A DNA stretch of 64,000 nt from Strigamia acuminata (lineage: Eukaryota > Arthropoda > Chilopoda > Geophilomorpha > Linotaeniidae). The notes below the pieces were generated by a model that worked only from the letters and a program-made list of their open reading frames with translations, searched no databases and was not told where the DNA came from. The stretch is taken from NCBI GenBank assembly GCA_949358305.1, contig OX442321.1, positions 5,355,605 through 5,419,604 on the forward strand, in the 5' to 3' direction. Below are positions 1 to 10,923 of this stretch, in pieces (the first letter of the stretch is position 1; each line of letters begins with the position of its first letter). Position numbers and translations under genes: made by a program.

Positions 1-1107
1 ATTTTTCATCGTTTTCGGTGCAGGGGGAGTTTTGGTTGTTCAGGAATGAGTACTGAGGTAAATAAAATTTTTTAAAAAATATTAAAAATTAATTATTTTT
101 TTATACTTTGATGACGTTGCTGGTGAGTTTTAAGCGGGAAAATCCCAAGCAACGGTGACCAAAGACCCCCACGTCGTATAAAGTGAGGGGTTTGTCGTGG
201 AGAATTACCTGAAATGATTTTTAAACGATTTTTTAAACGGATTTTTTTATTTTCAAATTTGGCGCACTTTGTAGGCGGTTACTACAGGTGGCGCCATCTT
301 TGTTCCGTTTTGGATTTCAACATTGTTCGGGAGATTCCAACCGGTATTTGTAAGCTCGAATAAAATTTCTGGCAACAGAAATGTCGGAAAATGTTCTAAA
401 AAAATATAATTATTTATAAAAAACAATATTTAATTTAATTTTTTTTAAAAATATTTTTTTACCCTTTTTACGTAACGTTACACAAGACCCATATATAGAA
501 GGCCAGTACTCAAAAGTGAAGTTATTTGTAATGGTTTCATTCTAAAATAATTTTTTTTTAAATTAAAAAATTTTAATTCTAAACATTAAATAAAAAATTT
601 ACCAAACTTTTGATTAGAAATCCATTTCGAGTGAGTTTAGTCAAATTCCACAGTCGGGCAAGACTTACACGCGGTAAACGTAACAAATCAAAAATACTCG
701 TCGTGTTTACGTTGAATTTGCTCTCGAAAATTCCCATTAACTTCGAGATTTCAACACTGCGATTGAAGTCCATCGGAGGGCACAGAGTGATGTCGGGCAA
801 GTTCAATTTCTGAAACGTACCAAGTGGAAAATAACTTCGATTTCATCAAAATTCACTGTCAAACCTCATTTTGATCAACCGATACTCGAACCGCAACCGA
901 ATCGTCAATGAAGAATTCAATCCTGTTTGTAATTTGAAATAAGGCGATAAAAAGGCAAAAACTCAGCGCTGAAAGCCACATCAGTTTCCGCTTTTTGCCG
1001 ACAGGTTGGTAGAGGTTTTGGACCCCTGGTATTGATATTTCGGGCAAATCGACGAGTTTTGATGATTTTTGCTGCAAAATTTGTGTTTTTCTAGTGGATT
1101 TTAACAT
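1..1107 (-). CDS. DEG/ENaC-family cation channel, N-terminal part (runs off left edge)
   Basis: Six exons read on the minus strand: 1107-865, 809-603, 541-472, 395-286, 208-107 and 52 to the left edge, all with GT-AG borders and compatible phases, giving about 261 residues. A basic cytoplasmic N-terminus (KKRK at 38-41) leads into a hydrophobic segment at about 43-63, the first membrane helix. The post-TM1 signature LPDITLC (residues 85-91) follows at the expected distance, as in ASIC, ENaC and degenerin subunits. Further extracellular features are a YGSCVTL stretch in exon 3 and a later NSPCTEN stretch; extracellular cysteines are typical of the family. TM2 and the pore lie outside the window. 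Family members form trimeric, usually amiloride-sensitive Na+ channels in the plasma membrane; the gating stimulus cannot be read here. Family assignment is firm. Exons 3 and 4 are short and their borders less certain. It is divergently transcribed from the hnRNP gene. Confidence 0.82.
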
Positions 1108-1628
1108 TTTGCTGGGAGGTTGTCACTGTACTGAACCTTTTGCGTGTTTTGACGCGTTTTTATAGAAAAACACATCGTTTGTGCGAAGTAAAATAAATAA
1201 ACAGTGCAAACAAGCAAAAACATTCGATGTGTATAAATCGATTTATAAAATTCAAAAGAAAAGTTTGTTTTTGTAGTTGTGTAAATTCGAAAGCGAGAAA
1301 ATAAGTTGAAAAATAAACACAACCAAGTAAATTTTATATTTATTTATGCTTTCTATTTATAAAATAATAAAAAAAAAATCGAAACCGAAGACACGCACTT
1401 GAAATGTAAACAAAAGCAAAACCTACCGAAGCGTCGTTAAATAAATATTTCACAAATCCACCACTACTCGAGAGCTCGAAGAACAAAGAAAACTAGCCAA
1501 CAACCAATGAAAAGCCCGTATTCCAACCACGTGGTACGATCCAACCAATGACGAGCCGCATCCTCGTTCACCTCATATCGACCGCGGCAAGCAGGCACAT
1601 TCCGCGTTGAAGTTTAGCCGGTAAAGCA
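1108..1628. promoter_or_regulatory. Divergent promoter region between channel and hnRNP genes
   Basis: About 520 bp separate the two start codons. The hnRNP-proximal part holds two CCAAT boxes in the same context (1504-1508 and 1545-1549), each reading ACCAATGA. A perfect palindromic E-box CCACGTGG (1527-1534) lies between them. This is a typical NF-Y plus bHLH-zip (USF/Myc-type) arrangement for a ubiquitously expressed gene. There is no clear TATA box at a useful distance. The channel-proximal part (1108-1440) is AT-rich and featureless. Factor assignment is inferred from the motifs only. Confidence 0.5.
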
Positions 1629-4600
1629 ATGGCGGACGAAGATTATCAGAACGGAGAATTTACGCAGGAAGGTTTAGATGATCAGAATTATGAAAGTTTT
1701 GAAGGGGATAATGCAGATTATAATAACATGGGGGATGAAGATCCCTCAGTGGGAGAGGGTGGTGACGGGGACCTTCTTCAAGGTGGGGATTCAGCACTTT
1801 CGTTGAAGGATTCGACGGACGAAGAACGGTAAGCTTGCAAGTTGTTGTTTACATTTTCGTCTTTATTTTTATCAAAAAATCACGTTTCGGCCTTTCCGAT
1901 TTTGGCGAGAAATCGCGGAAATAGCGATTGCTGGATTCGACATTAAATTCTTTCGGTTTCTGTCAAAAAAGATGAGGAAAAATCGATTTTTCTATACATA
2001 GGTATGCCGATAAAGAAAGCACAAAAATGGCGTCCTTAAATGCTTAGCGAGATCCGATTTAATCTCAGCATCCGAGCTGGGTGTGGCTTGGTCTAGAGAT
2101 ATATTGAATTTTTGTGCCCATTTTCTTTATTGCAGTTGGTTTTTTGTTCTTTTTCCTTGTTTATTTTTTAGTTTTTCACGAGTTTTTACCCCTTGCAGTG
2201 ACTTTAATTGTGATTTTTTAGTACGGCCAAATGTTAGGTCTTTGTGCTCTTGTGCCGACGCCATTTTGTAGCTGGTCTTTTCGGTCGCTGCATGCGTGGC
2301 AGCAGCGCGTGAATGTGCATGGCAGACACGAAATTGGGGTTGGGAATCGATAAATTTGCACTTTGTGTGCGTTTTGAGATCGAAATTGATTTCTAATTAA
2401 CGGGAATTTATAGAAAATGATAAATATTGGTTTGTGAAATCGCCACTAGGTTGTGCGTGGCGCCGATCTGCCATGCATTTGTAAGAAATAAGTATTTCCT
2501 ACACTTATTTATATACATGAAAGAATTTCAGCATTGCTGTGTTGCAGTAAACAGGTAAAAAATAAATTTAAAAAACAGAAAAGCAAAGAAAAAGATCGTA
2601 AAGGTTAAAAATTTTATTTTTAAAATGAAGAATTTATTTTTATTAATTTTTTGGTTTTGATTTTTTTAAAAAGAAAGTTTTAAAAATTATTTTTTCAGCT
2701 TTGCCATTAAAAATTTAGAAGAAAATAAATTAATGCCGATATTTTCTCTATATTTTAATTCTTAGATATGTATTTTAAGAATTACATAACTCTCTTTTGA
2801 AAACATAATTTTGTTTGCATGGTTTTATCTTATTTTATAAGCATAAACAAAAGAAAATTGTGTTTGTCTAATATTGACTTTATTTTCAACAGGTGTTGCT
2901 AAATCCTGCAAATAGGAGGCGACCATGCAGCTGACAATCCCATGGTATTTATTTGGGATCCTCTTCTTGTTGGTGAACTGTAGTTTAAAATAAACTGCAG
3001 CAAAAATGAGAAAAAAGTTTATTTTTTTTTAATTTTAATAATTTTAATTTTTTAATTTTATTATTTTAAAAAAATAATAATAATGGCGAGATATATTATA
3101 TATATACATAAATTAAAGCACTGCAATTTTATTTTCTTCTTTCCCCCAATTTTCGTGTATATTATAAAGAAAATTAATGATAATGATTTTTTCCTATAAA
3201 GAGTGAGTTTGATTTTCCAGTTTACTGTAATTTTTCCTTTTAAGGTGTGCTCTAGTGGATCTACTTGCAAGTTAATTAATTGAATAATAATAATAATTTT
3301 AATTGGTATCTTTGAAATGTAGATATTGTTTATTGTAAAGGGTATTGCAGTAAAAAAAAATACTTTTTTTTATATTTATTTATAGAAAAAAATTGCTTTT
3401 TTTGGATTTTTTTTCGGATATTTTTTTTCCTTCTTTTTTTTGGATATTTTTTTTTATAGACAATAATTAAAATTTAATTTTAATTTTTTTTATTTTTAAA
3501 ATTCAGCTTTTGAGTCACAGTTTTAATATAAGTAGTGCTTTTATACTTTGCAGAAAACTTTTCGTGGGAGGACTGAGTTGGGAAACAACACAAAGTGAGT
3601 TGGAATTTTTTTGTTTTTAAATTTAAGAGTTTTTAGTAAAATTTTAGATTTTTAGTAAAAAAAAGTTTCGATTTTTAGTAACATTTTACGATTTTTTATT
3701 ACAATTTGATGGTTTTTATTGTAAAATTTTACGATTTTTAGTATAATTTTACGATTTTTAGTAACATTTTACGATTTGTTATTACAATTTAATGGTTTTT
3801 ATTGTAAAATTTTACGATTTTTAGTATAATTTTACGATTTTTAGTAACATTTTACGATTTGTTATTACAATTTAATGGTTTTTATTGTAAAATTTTACGA
3901 TTTTTAGTAACATTTTACGATTTGTTTTACAATTTAATGGTTTTTATTGATATTTTTCATGATTGCATATTTTTCAGAGGATTTAAAAGAATATTTTACA
4001 AAGTATGGCGACATTACTGAAGTTAACATCAAAACGGATCCAAATACAGGCAGATCCAGGGGATTCGCCTTTATTCAGTTTGCAGTTAAAGAATCTGTTG
4101 ATCAGGTGCGATTTAATTTTATTTTTCCTACAAAAATTTGAACTTAAAAATAATTGTATTTATTTGTTTAGGTGCTAACTTCAGGCCCACACACAGTTAG
4201 TGGCAAACAGGTTGATCCAAAACGGGCAAAAGCACGTCCGGGAATCAAGAAAATCTTCGTTGGGGGTCTCGATCCGGATCTTCCTGAAGGAGAAATTCAC
4301 TCGCACTTCGAAAAATTTGGCAAAGTAATATAATAGTTTTTATAAAAATTAAAATGTTCGAATTTTTTTTAATTTTTTTTTACTTAGATTGAAGAAATCG
4401 AGCTTCCATTCGACAAACAAAAGAACCAAAGAAGGCAGTTCTGCTTCATCACATTCGAGTCCGAAGACGTTGTCGACGAGATCTGCAAACAACCGAAACA
4501 GAAGATCGGCAACAAGGACTGCGACGTGAAGAAAGCAACACCCAAACAAGACCCACGGGCCATGCGAGGCGGCTGGGGCAGTTGGGGCGGCGGATACGGC

Positions 4601-5219
4601 GGTGGCGGCGGCCGAGGAGGCGGAGGCGGTGGTGGCGGCGGCGGACGTGGACGAGGTGAACACGCTATGTTTTAATTTAATTTAATTAGAAAAGGAAATA
4701 TAGATTTGTGCAATGAATTACTTCGATAGTGACTGATTGCACAAAGCGGGGGGGTGTCGGGTGAGGGTGGGGTTGCGGTTGGGTAAAATTAGCTGCTTTG
4801 AGGCACATACTTTGTATTATTATAGGTGTTAGCCAAAATCAAGGCTGGGCGGGTAATCAGAATTACAACTGCAATTATAATCAAGGTTACGGAAGCTACG
4901 GGAACCAGGGATACGGAGGATACAGCGGCTACAGCGGCTACGACAATTACTACGGCTACGGCTCGGGCTACGACTACAGCGGATGGGGCGGCTACGGCCA
5001 AGGAGGATATAGCGGCGGCTATGGTGAGTTGTAGTCGGTTTACTTGTTAGACAAGTAGACTTTCGTTTATTTGCACCAGCTCAAATAACGTTTTCAGTCT
5101 AGCAACGAAACGGTCTCAATTTCCCAGGTCAACAACAAAGTAGTTACGGCAAGACACGGCGAGGCGGCGGCGGCGGAGGAGGGAGCGGAGGCCACGGTTA
5201 TCATCCATACACCCGCTAA
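1629..5219 (+). CDS. HNRNPD/HNRNPAB-like: hnRNP A/B-D type RNA-binding protein, two RRMs plus Gly/Tyr-rich tail
   Basis: Seven exons: 1629-1828, 3554-3594, 3978-4105, 4172-4324, 4388-4655, 4826-5023, 5128-5219; 359 residues. Residues 1-66 are acidic and Asn/Gln-containing. RRM1 starts with RNP2 KLFVGGLSW (68-76) and has RNP1 RGFAFIQF (108-115). RRM2 has RNP2 KIFVGGL (150-156) and RNP1 RQFCFITF (190-197). The tail is Gly-rich with RGG-like elements, then GYG/GYS repeats (prion-like), and ends in GHGYHPYTR, close to the end of vertebrate hnRNP D/AB. The family (hnRNP D/AUF1, AB, DL, insect Squid) binds AU-rich and UG-rich RNA and acts in splicing, mRNA stability and transport. The length fits (about 300-420 in relatives). 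Exon 6 encodes just the Tyr-rich repeat and is symmetric (198 nt), so it could be skipped in frame, as the Tyr-rich exon is in vertebrate HNRNPD isoforms. The start is the first in-frame ATG after the promoter motifs. Confidence 0.95.
1829..3553 (+). other. Large first intron of the hnRNP gene
   Basis: 1.7 kb, AT-rich, donor GTAAGC and acceptor TTTGCAG. No conserved coding exon was found. An acceptor-like CAACAG at about 2889-2894 could mark a cassette or alternative leader, but no convincing donor or ORF goes with it. Confidence 0.6.
3640..3955. repeat. AT-rich minisatellite in hnRNP intron 2
   Basis: The motif ACATTTTACG recurs at 3681, 3764, 3847 and 3910, giving spacings of 83, 83 and 63 bp. 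The larger unit is built from subunits of about 20 bp beginning TTACGATTTTTAGTA. Copies are nearly identical, so the expansion is recent. Confidence 0.85.
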
Positions 5220-6245
5220 CAAGTTTCTCTAAGCAAGAATACGATGCAAGATTAGGAAAAGGAAAAGAAAAAAGAAAGAAATGGATGTTGGATGATGGAT
5301 GGGAGAAATCGATTGCCTTCCTCGTGTTTTTTTTTTCCTACTCTTGGACGAGCCATTTTTCTTTTTAAACAAAAATATAAATAAACAACTGTGGTAAGTC
5401 GCTTCGAGTGTACAAGATAATTAATTGATTGATTGATATAATAACTAAATAATAATTGAATATTAAATAACGAAAATCATCCATTTATAAAGAAAAAGAT
5501 TAAACAAATAAATAACGAGAATATTTATGTATCATATTTTGTAGTTCATTTTTTCGACTTAATGATGTAGATCTAATGTTTTTTTTTATATTATTATTAT
5601 TTTTTATTTTTTTTTTTTAAAGTTAATTTACCAGAAATGAGTTATTTTGTTTGGTTTTTTTTTCGTTTTGTTGTTTGTTGTGGAGAGAGAGAAAGGAAAG
5701 GAAATATTGGCTAGTGTTTTCTTTTTGTTCCGTTGTTTGTTTTATGGAATTTAAATTTTTGCACACATAGACGCACTCGCTTAAGGTTTTGTCTCGTATC
5801 TCTTTATTTTTCTCATTGCTCATTAAATGTAATATTAATAAATGAATTTAATTTAACTTTGAAGTTGTATCGTTTAGTAATTTTTGTTGACTAGTAAAAT
5901 GGTTAAAATAAAAGTACAACACAATTTTGGCTTAATATCTCAGATCTGGTTAGTATTTCTTTCTTGTTTCTAGTGAGATTTGTTTTGGTTTGTGAGTGGG
6001 CGGTGCGGTTTTTGATTGTGGTTTTCTTTTTATTTGCAGGGGCCGGTTCGGAGCGCCGAGTTTGTTGCTGAAGACTTTGTTGTTGAATCGTGTAATTTTT
6101 GATTTTATATTATTATTCTGTATGATAATGTATTAAAGGACGTTGATATTGTCAATTTATTGAAATGTTCTGTTAGGGTTAAGGTAGGTTTGCGAATGAA
6201 GAATTTGGCTGAAGGAAATTAGTGGAATAAATCTGAGAAATATTT
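5220..6245 (+). other. Spliced 3' UTR of the hnRNP gene with alternative polyA choice
   Basis: After the stop codon the UTR has AATAAA at 5380-5385 and then a strong donor G|GTAAGT at 5394. A T-rich tract ending in TTTGCAG precedes 6041, a good acceptor. The inferred intron is 5394-6040. The terminal exon would run from 6041 to a second AATAAA at 6226-6231. Vertebrate HNRNPD and HNRNPDL also carry introns in their 3' UTRs that create NMD-sensitive isoforms for autoregulation. The gene model is inferred from signals; there is no transcript evidence here. Positions 6246-6648 hold nothing else I can identify. Confidence 0.5.
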
Positions 6246-6648
6246 GCAGGAATAATTTCTATCAAATTTTGTTAGAAAATGAATTAATGGCGTCGGTTTT
6301 TTGGTGCTTTCGTGTTGAGTGCGTCGTTATGATCGATTTTTAGTGCTGCTTTGCAGATACGATGTTTTATTCTTGGATTAAACGATTTCTACGTTCGTTG
6401 AACTGCTTGGTTTATCGATTTTTATGGGTTTTTATTGTGTTTTGAGAAGAATTTTAATATTTAAAGAGTCCTTTTGTTGTTTACAAAATGGCGAATGGAG
6501 TCCGAAATTGCCATTAGATGTCTCCAAACTGCATTTATTCATTCGGTAGATGCCGCTGGTGCGGTCGGCTTAATTTTTGGCAGATATTGAATGTTGGATG
6601 TTTTATTCAGTAAGATAAGAGTAATTTTACTGGTAGATTCGTTGTAAA

Positions 6649-8144
6649 ATGGCTTCTTCGGATCAACGTGAACAGCCGAATGCGTCCGATTGTCAACCGG
6701 GTAATTCACTTGAAAATATTTTGTAAATGTTATCCCAATTCAATGTATTTTTCGCAGAAGCCGAGGAAGCCGAAGCCGTCGTTAACATCAATGATTTGTC
6801 GACTAAAATGTTCGAAAAAGTAGCGGATTATATGGAGGGGGAATTAGCGAGTGATGATAAACCAGAAGCGATTGATCCGTAGCGCAAAATTAACGTTTAT
6901 TTGTCTGATTTTTCTAGCTACGTTAGAGGATTACAGACTGTTGGAAGAAATGAACAGAATCACGATAACGAAGTACTCGGACATGAAACAGATCGCTGCA
7001 AACGTCAGCAAAAGCTTGAAAGATTTACAGGATAAATGTAGAGTTTTAAAATGTGCATTTTTATACGTTTAGATTTTAAATTTGATTTTCGTGAATCTGT
7101 TTCGCAGATAAAGATTTGCACGTTTATTTAGAACAAATCGATCATATTGAAGAAAGTGTGACTAAATTAGAACAAGCGGCGTACAAACTGGATGCTTATT
7201 CTAAAAGATTAGGTAATTCTGGTGTACAAGGCTGTATTAAGGCTTCGGGGGCACGGAGCACTTAGAGGGGGTCCATGAGTATTCAGAGATGGCATGTTCA
7301 TATATTCACAGGGATAAAGCTGCATTTTCATCCAAAACAATGCATTTTCAGGTGAAACAATGCATTTGCAGGTGAAATAATGCATTTTCAGGTGAAATAA
7401 TGCATTTTCAGGTGAAATAATGTATTTTCAGGTGAAATAATGCATTTAATGCAAAATAATGCTGAAATAATGCATTTTCTAGTGAAATATTACTGAAATA
7501 ATGCATTTTCTAGCGAAATATTACTGAAATAATGCATTTTCAAGCGAAATATTACTGAAATAATGCTGAAATAATGCATTTTCAAGCGAAATATTACTGA
7601 AATAATGCAATCTCAAGCGAAATATTACTGAAATAATGCGTATTCAAGCGAAATATTACTGAAATAATGCGTATTCAAGCGAAATATTACTGAAATAATG
7701 CGTATTCAAGCGAAATATTACTGAAGTAATGCGTATTCAAGCGAAATATTACTGAAATAATGCATTTTCAAGCGAAATATTACTGAAATAATGCATTTTC
7801 AAGCGAAATATTACTGAAATAGTGCATTCTCAAGCGAAATATTACTGAAATAATGCGTATTCAAGCGAAATATTACTGAAATAATGCATTTTCAAGCGAA
7901 ATATTACTGAAATAATGCGTATTCAAGCGAAATATTACTGAAATAATGCGTATTCAAGCGAAATAGTGCATTTACAGATGATAATAATGCATATTTATCT
8001 GAAGAAATGCGTTTGCCCCCTTGACCCCCACTTAATCCTGTGCGTACTCTAAAATGTTGAGTAATATTAGAAATATTTATTTATTTATTCATTTCTTCAT
8101 TTATTTATTTAGAATCCAAGTTCAAGCACTTAGAGAAGAGATAA
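6649..8144 (+). CDS. BLOC1S2: BLOC-1 complex subunit 2
   Basis: Five exons: 6649-6700, 6758-6850, 6918-7037, 7108-7212, 8113-8144; 133 residues against 142 in human. Phases match at each join. An acidic low-complexity N-terminus is followed by the conserved helical core: [12 protein letters not shown], the KYSDMKQIA segment, [12 protein letters not shown] and [19 protein letters not shown], ending in LEKR as in vertebrates. The last exon encodes only ten residues and is separated by a 0.9 kb intron holding a transposon, so it is easily missed in annotation. The protein is a coiled-coil subunit of BLOC-1, which sorts cargo to lysosome-related organelles, and of BORC, which positions lysosomes. 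PolyA signal AATAAA is at 8247-8252. The intron-borne element does not touch either splice site. Confidence 0.95.
7227..8042. mobile_element. hAT-like MITE expanded by a TGCATTTTC minisatellite, in BLOC1S2 intron 4
   Basis: Ends are imperfect inverted repeats: GGCTGTATTAAGG near 7230 and CTTAATCCTG at 8031-8040, followed inward by G-rich and C-rich stretches. The interior (about 7322-7990) is a minisatellite. It starts with 20-bp units (TGCATTTTCAGGTGAAATAA) and changes to 31-bp units that combine ATTACTGAAATAATGC with TTTTCAAGCGAAAT; about 16 copies differ mainly in GCATTTTC versus GCGTATTC. No coding capacity. No target duplication could be identified with certainty. The hAT assignment rests on resemblance of the ends to the elements near 39.2, 48.4 and 63.4 kb. 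Confidence 0.6.
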
Positions 8145-8531
8145 ATGTTTTTTTGTTTTGTTTTTTTTTAAAAATAATTAACATTGTTCATTTTCATACT
8201 GGTGTCATTTGTTTACATCGATGTAATTTTCTCGTTACGAAATTTAAATAAAATCGTATAATTGTGTTTTACACGTTTCCACACAAAATATAATTCCACA
8301 TTAACCGCGACATCTATCGAGCGCACTTCCAAACCACCAGTGGCATACGTGACAACGTGATCGCTGGCTATGGCGAGGTCACAAGGACTTATCCGATTAC
8401 CGTGTCGAAACGTGATAACCAAGTGATCAGATACAATATAAACGGATTGTGGAGGACACCTCTTACTATTGCTATCGTGCAACGGAGTCCACGTCGAACC
8501 CTTAAGCCAACAAGAAAGGAATCGCATCGAA
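8145..8531 (+). promoter_or_regulatory. Intergenic region and probable NCOA4 promoter/5' UTR
   Basis: From the BLOC1S2 polyA signal (8247-8252) to the NCOA4 ATG is only about 280 bp. The segment from 8300 is less AT-rich than its surroundings. The frame upstream of 8532 is open without an ATG, so the chosen start is the first usable one. No TATA box is evident. Confidence 0.4.
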
Positions 8532-10538
8532 ATGAATCCCAAAGGTCATCAGCTGATGACTTCGGTTCGCCGCGAAATGGCAGCCGTGCAAGATGCTGCC
8601 GACCACATATCATATCTTCGTACCAGCCTGGACGAAAAATCGCAAAAAGTAACAAAAAAAAATATTCCAAAACGTAAAGAAAAATGCGAAAATTAATTAT
8701 CTTTGTTTGGTCGAATTTTCGCAGCTGAAATTGGAGATTCGGTCGAGTTTTGCGTCGGTTTTGGACCAACTTCGCGCGCGAGAAGAACAGCTATTGCGAC
8801 AAGTCGATGTTTTGACGAATAATCAAAGGACATCTTTATGCACACAAGTTGCTAAAATGTATTACACAATGGGCCGACTCAAATCGACTTTGGATTCGTT
8901 GCAAAACGATGAAATCGATTTGGCGAAGATGAATTTCCCGTCGAACGACATGGACAGGTATTTGAAATTATTAAATTTAAATGAGAATTATTTAAAATTA
9001 TTAATTTTTTTGGGATTAATTGTAGCGTGAAAAGAATTCAACAACAAAGTCTTCCTGCGAATTCGTTGCACCTGGACACGAACAAACTAGAAACGTCGAT
9101 ACAGGACTTCGGTCGTTTGGACGTGCTTTGCACTCTGCTGAGTTTCCCACCTCCGGAAGGTTCGAGGTCGTTGCCCTCGACCGTCGAGGACTATCAAGTG
9201 GAAAACGAGGATCATCATGTCATGCACAAAGCTTTGTGTCAAAATTCAGTCAAGGTCGCTAAATTCACGCATTAAATATGAATATTTATCATAAAAGCTT
9301 CCGAATAAACATCTGGGCATTTATTCGTTTTGAGACCAGATCCCCAGTCACTTATTTGGACCCAGGCGGTTATTTGAGTGACAAAATTACTGGTTTTACC
9401 ACAAAATCGCTGATTTTTACTACAAAATCGCTGATTTTTACTACAAAATCGCTGATTTTTACTACAAAATCGCTGATTTTTACCCCAAAATCGCTGATTT
9501 TTACCACAAAATATGGTTTTTAGCACAAAATCGCTGATTTTTACCACAAAATCGCTGATTTTTACCACAAAATCGCTGATTTTTACCACAAAATCGCCGA
9601 TTTTTACCACAAAATCGCTGATTTTTACCACAAAATCGCTGATTTTTACCACAAAATCGCTGATTTTTACCACAAAATTCGGAGCTTTACAGTATTTAAT
9701 TTTATTTTTTAAATTTAATTGATGATTCTTTTATGCAGATTCGACCGCCATTTAAATATGCACCGGATATTAAGAGAGGTTTAGAAGAGTTGGGCTTTGA
9801 TTTTGTGCGATCAATTCACGATTTCGAACCTGAGAATGCACCTCCATCGGATAACGGCTCAATCTCAATTATTTCCCGATCACGCTCCGCTTCGCCGTAC
9901 GAAATCGTGTCTGATTCGTCTTCCCCCGCCGAATGGCTCAGCGAAACCTTTTGCAAGGTAAAACTCATCAAATTTCGAAATTTTTCGAGAAAAAAAAATT
10001 TAAAAAAATAAAAATGTATTTAAATTTGTATTTTTAGGGTGAGAAAAACAGTTGCAACCAGGAAATTGAAGATTCCGTGAAGGTATGTTGCTACGGTTCG
10101 AAAGGATCGGTTGAAAACGACAAATGGCTGTCTAAGAAATGCAAAAACAAATCCGCCGACATCGTTCCGAAAGTGGACGCAATTTGCTTGGCTAACGAGA
10201 AATGCGATTCTTTTCGCGACTGTTTATGCGATCCGAATTGTGCCGTGCAATGGCTGCGCTCCAGTGCCGGCAATTCGGTCGAAACGAAGAGAACCGCGTC
10301 GTCTTTAATGGAACCGATGATGAAAATTTTGTTCGGCAAAAACGAGGATTATTTGAGTTGTAGTAACAAGATGGAGAAAAATGAATTTCCACAGATGCAC
10401 ACGGGCGGCGATGTTAAGAATTGGCTTTGCGAAGTAAAAAACGAGGGAAACGAGCCGGTTAATGAGGTTAATAAGCGAGTAAATAAAATGTTTTCGCCAT
10501 TTTTTGAAAAAGATTCGAAACAATGGTTGTATCATTAA
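8532..10538 (+). CDS. NCOA4: Nuclear receptor coactivator 4 (ferritinophagy receptor), compact form
   Basis: Five exons: 8532-8648, 8725-8957, 9026-9254, 9739-9957, 10038-10538; 432 residues against 614 in human, all phases consistent. The N-terminal 130 or so residues form the ARA70 coiled coil (heptad-rich, with LRAREEQLLRQVDVL and KMYYTMGRLKSTLDSL). A disordered Ser-rich linker follows, then scattered WL motifs (EWLS, KWLS, QWLR, NWLC). A cysteine cluster at C316, C322, C328, C330 and C334 (ANEKCDSFRDCLCDPNC) matches the human segment around C404-C422, reported to carry an iron-sulfur cluster. The protein ends in KQWLYH, matching KWLY near the human C-terminus. In vertebrates NCOA4 delivers ferritin to autophagosomes and is degraded via HERC2 when iron is high. 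The segment around human I489/W497 that binds ferritin heavy chain is not obvious here. PolyA signal 10643-10648. Confidence 0.92.
9397..9677. repeat. 21-bp minisatellite in NCOA4 intron 3
   Basis: About 13 near-perfect copies of CAAAATCGCTGATTTTTACC plus one base. The period is a multiple of three without stops, so it makes long spurious ORFs on both strands (TTKSLIF heptads on plus). One unit near 9510 is disrupted. It lies wholly inside the intron 9255-9738. Confidence 0.95.
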
Positions 10539-10923
10539 TGGCGGTCGATTTTAAATTAATTTGAATTGTATTTTGATATTATGCAATAGATTTGTTTTTA
10601 ATATTTCATTTCAGCTGCTATGTGATGTATTCTTTCACCGGTAATAAAATTAAAATTGAATATACAGTGAAGCTAATTCGTATATTTATTCAGATTGAAA
10701 TCGTCCGCTAAGAGCGGCCATTAGGGCTTTTGTGATTGGTTGAAATTTATATGACGTTAAATTCATTCTTTTCCTAGTGCCATGGCGCCCATTTCAAAAT
10801 TCCACACCCGTTTTGATCAATCGTTTATGAGCAGTAAACGCCTTCAAAAACTCGTAAATAATCTGGATTAGAAAAAATAGTAAATAAGCTGATTCGAAAA
10901 TAAGTGGTTTAAATCAATATAAA
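10539..10923 (+). promoter_or_regulatory. NCOA4 3' end and EF-hand gene promoter
   Basis: Contains the NCOA4 polyA signal (AATAAA 10643-10648) and, 276 bp later, the ATG of the next gene. An inverted CCAAT box (ATTGG, 10735-10739) is about 190 bp before that ATG. An acceptor-like TTTCAG occurs at about 10615, possibly an alternative NCOA4 terminal exon. Confidence 0.4.

Noticed and set aside
4349-4663. 104-codon Ala-rich ORF on the minus strand
   Set aside because: Antisense shadow of the Gly-rich hnRNP tail exon.
7322-7990. Regular repeats resembling a CRISPR array
   Set aside because: Contiguous 20- and 31-bp tandem units with no unique spacers, in an animal gene intron.
8357-8677. 106-codon ORF overlapping NCOA4 exon 1 in another frame
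   Set aside because: Shadow frame; NCOA4 frame has family similarity and splice consistency.
9272-9722. ORFs of TTKSLIF or VVKISDF heptads
   Set aside because: Translation of the 21-bp minisatellite in NCOA4 intron 3, both strands.
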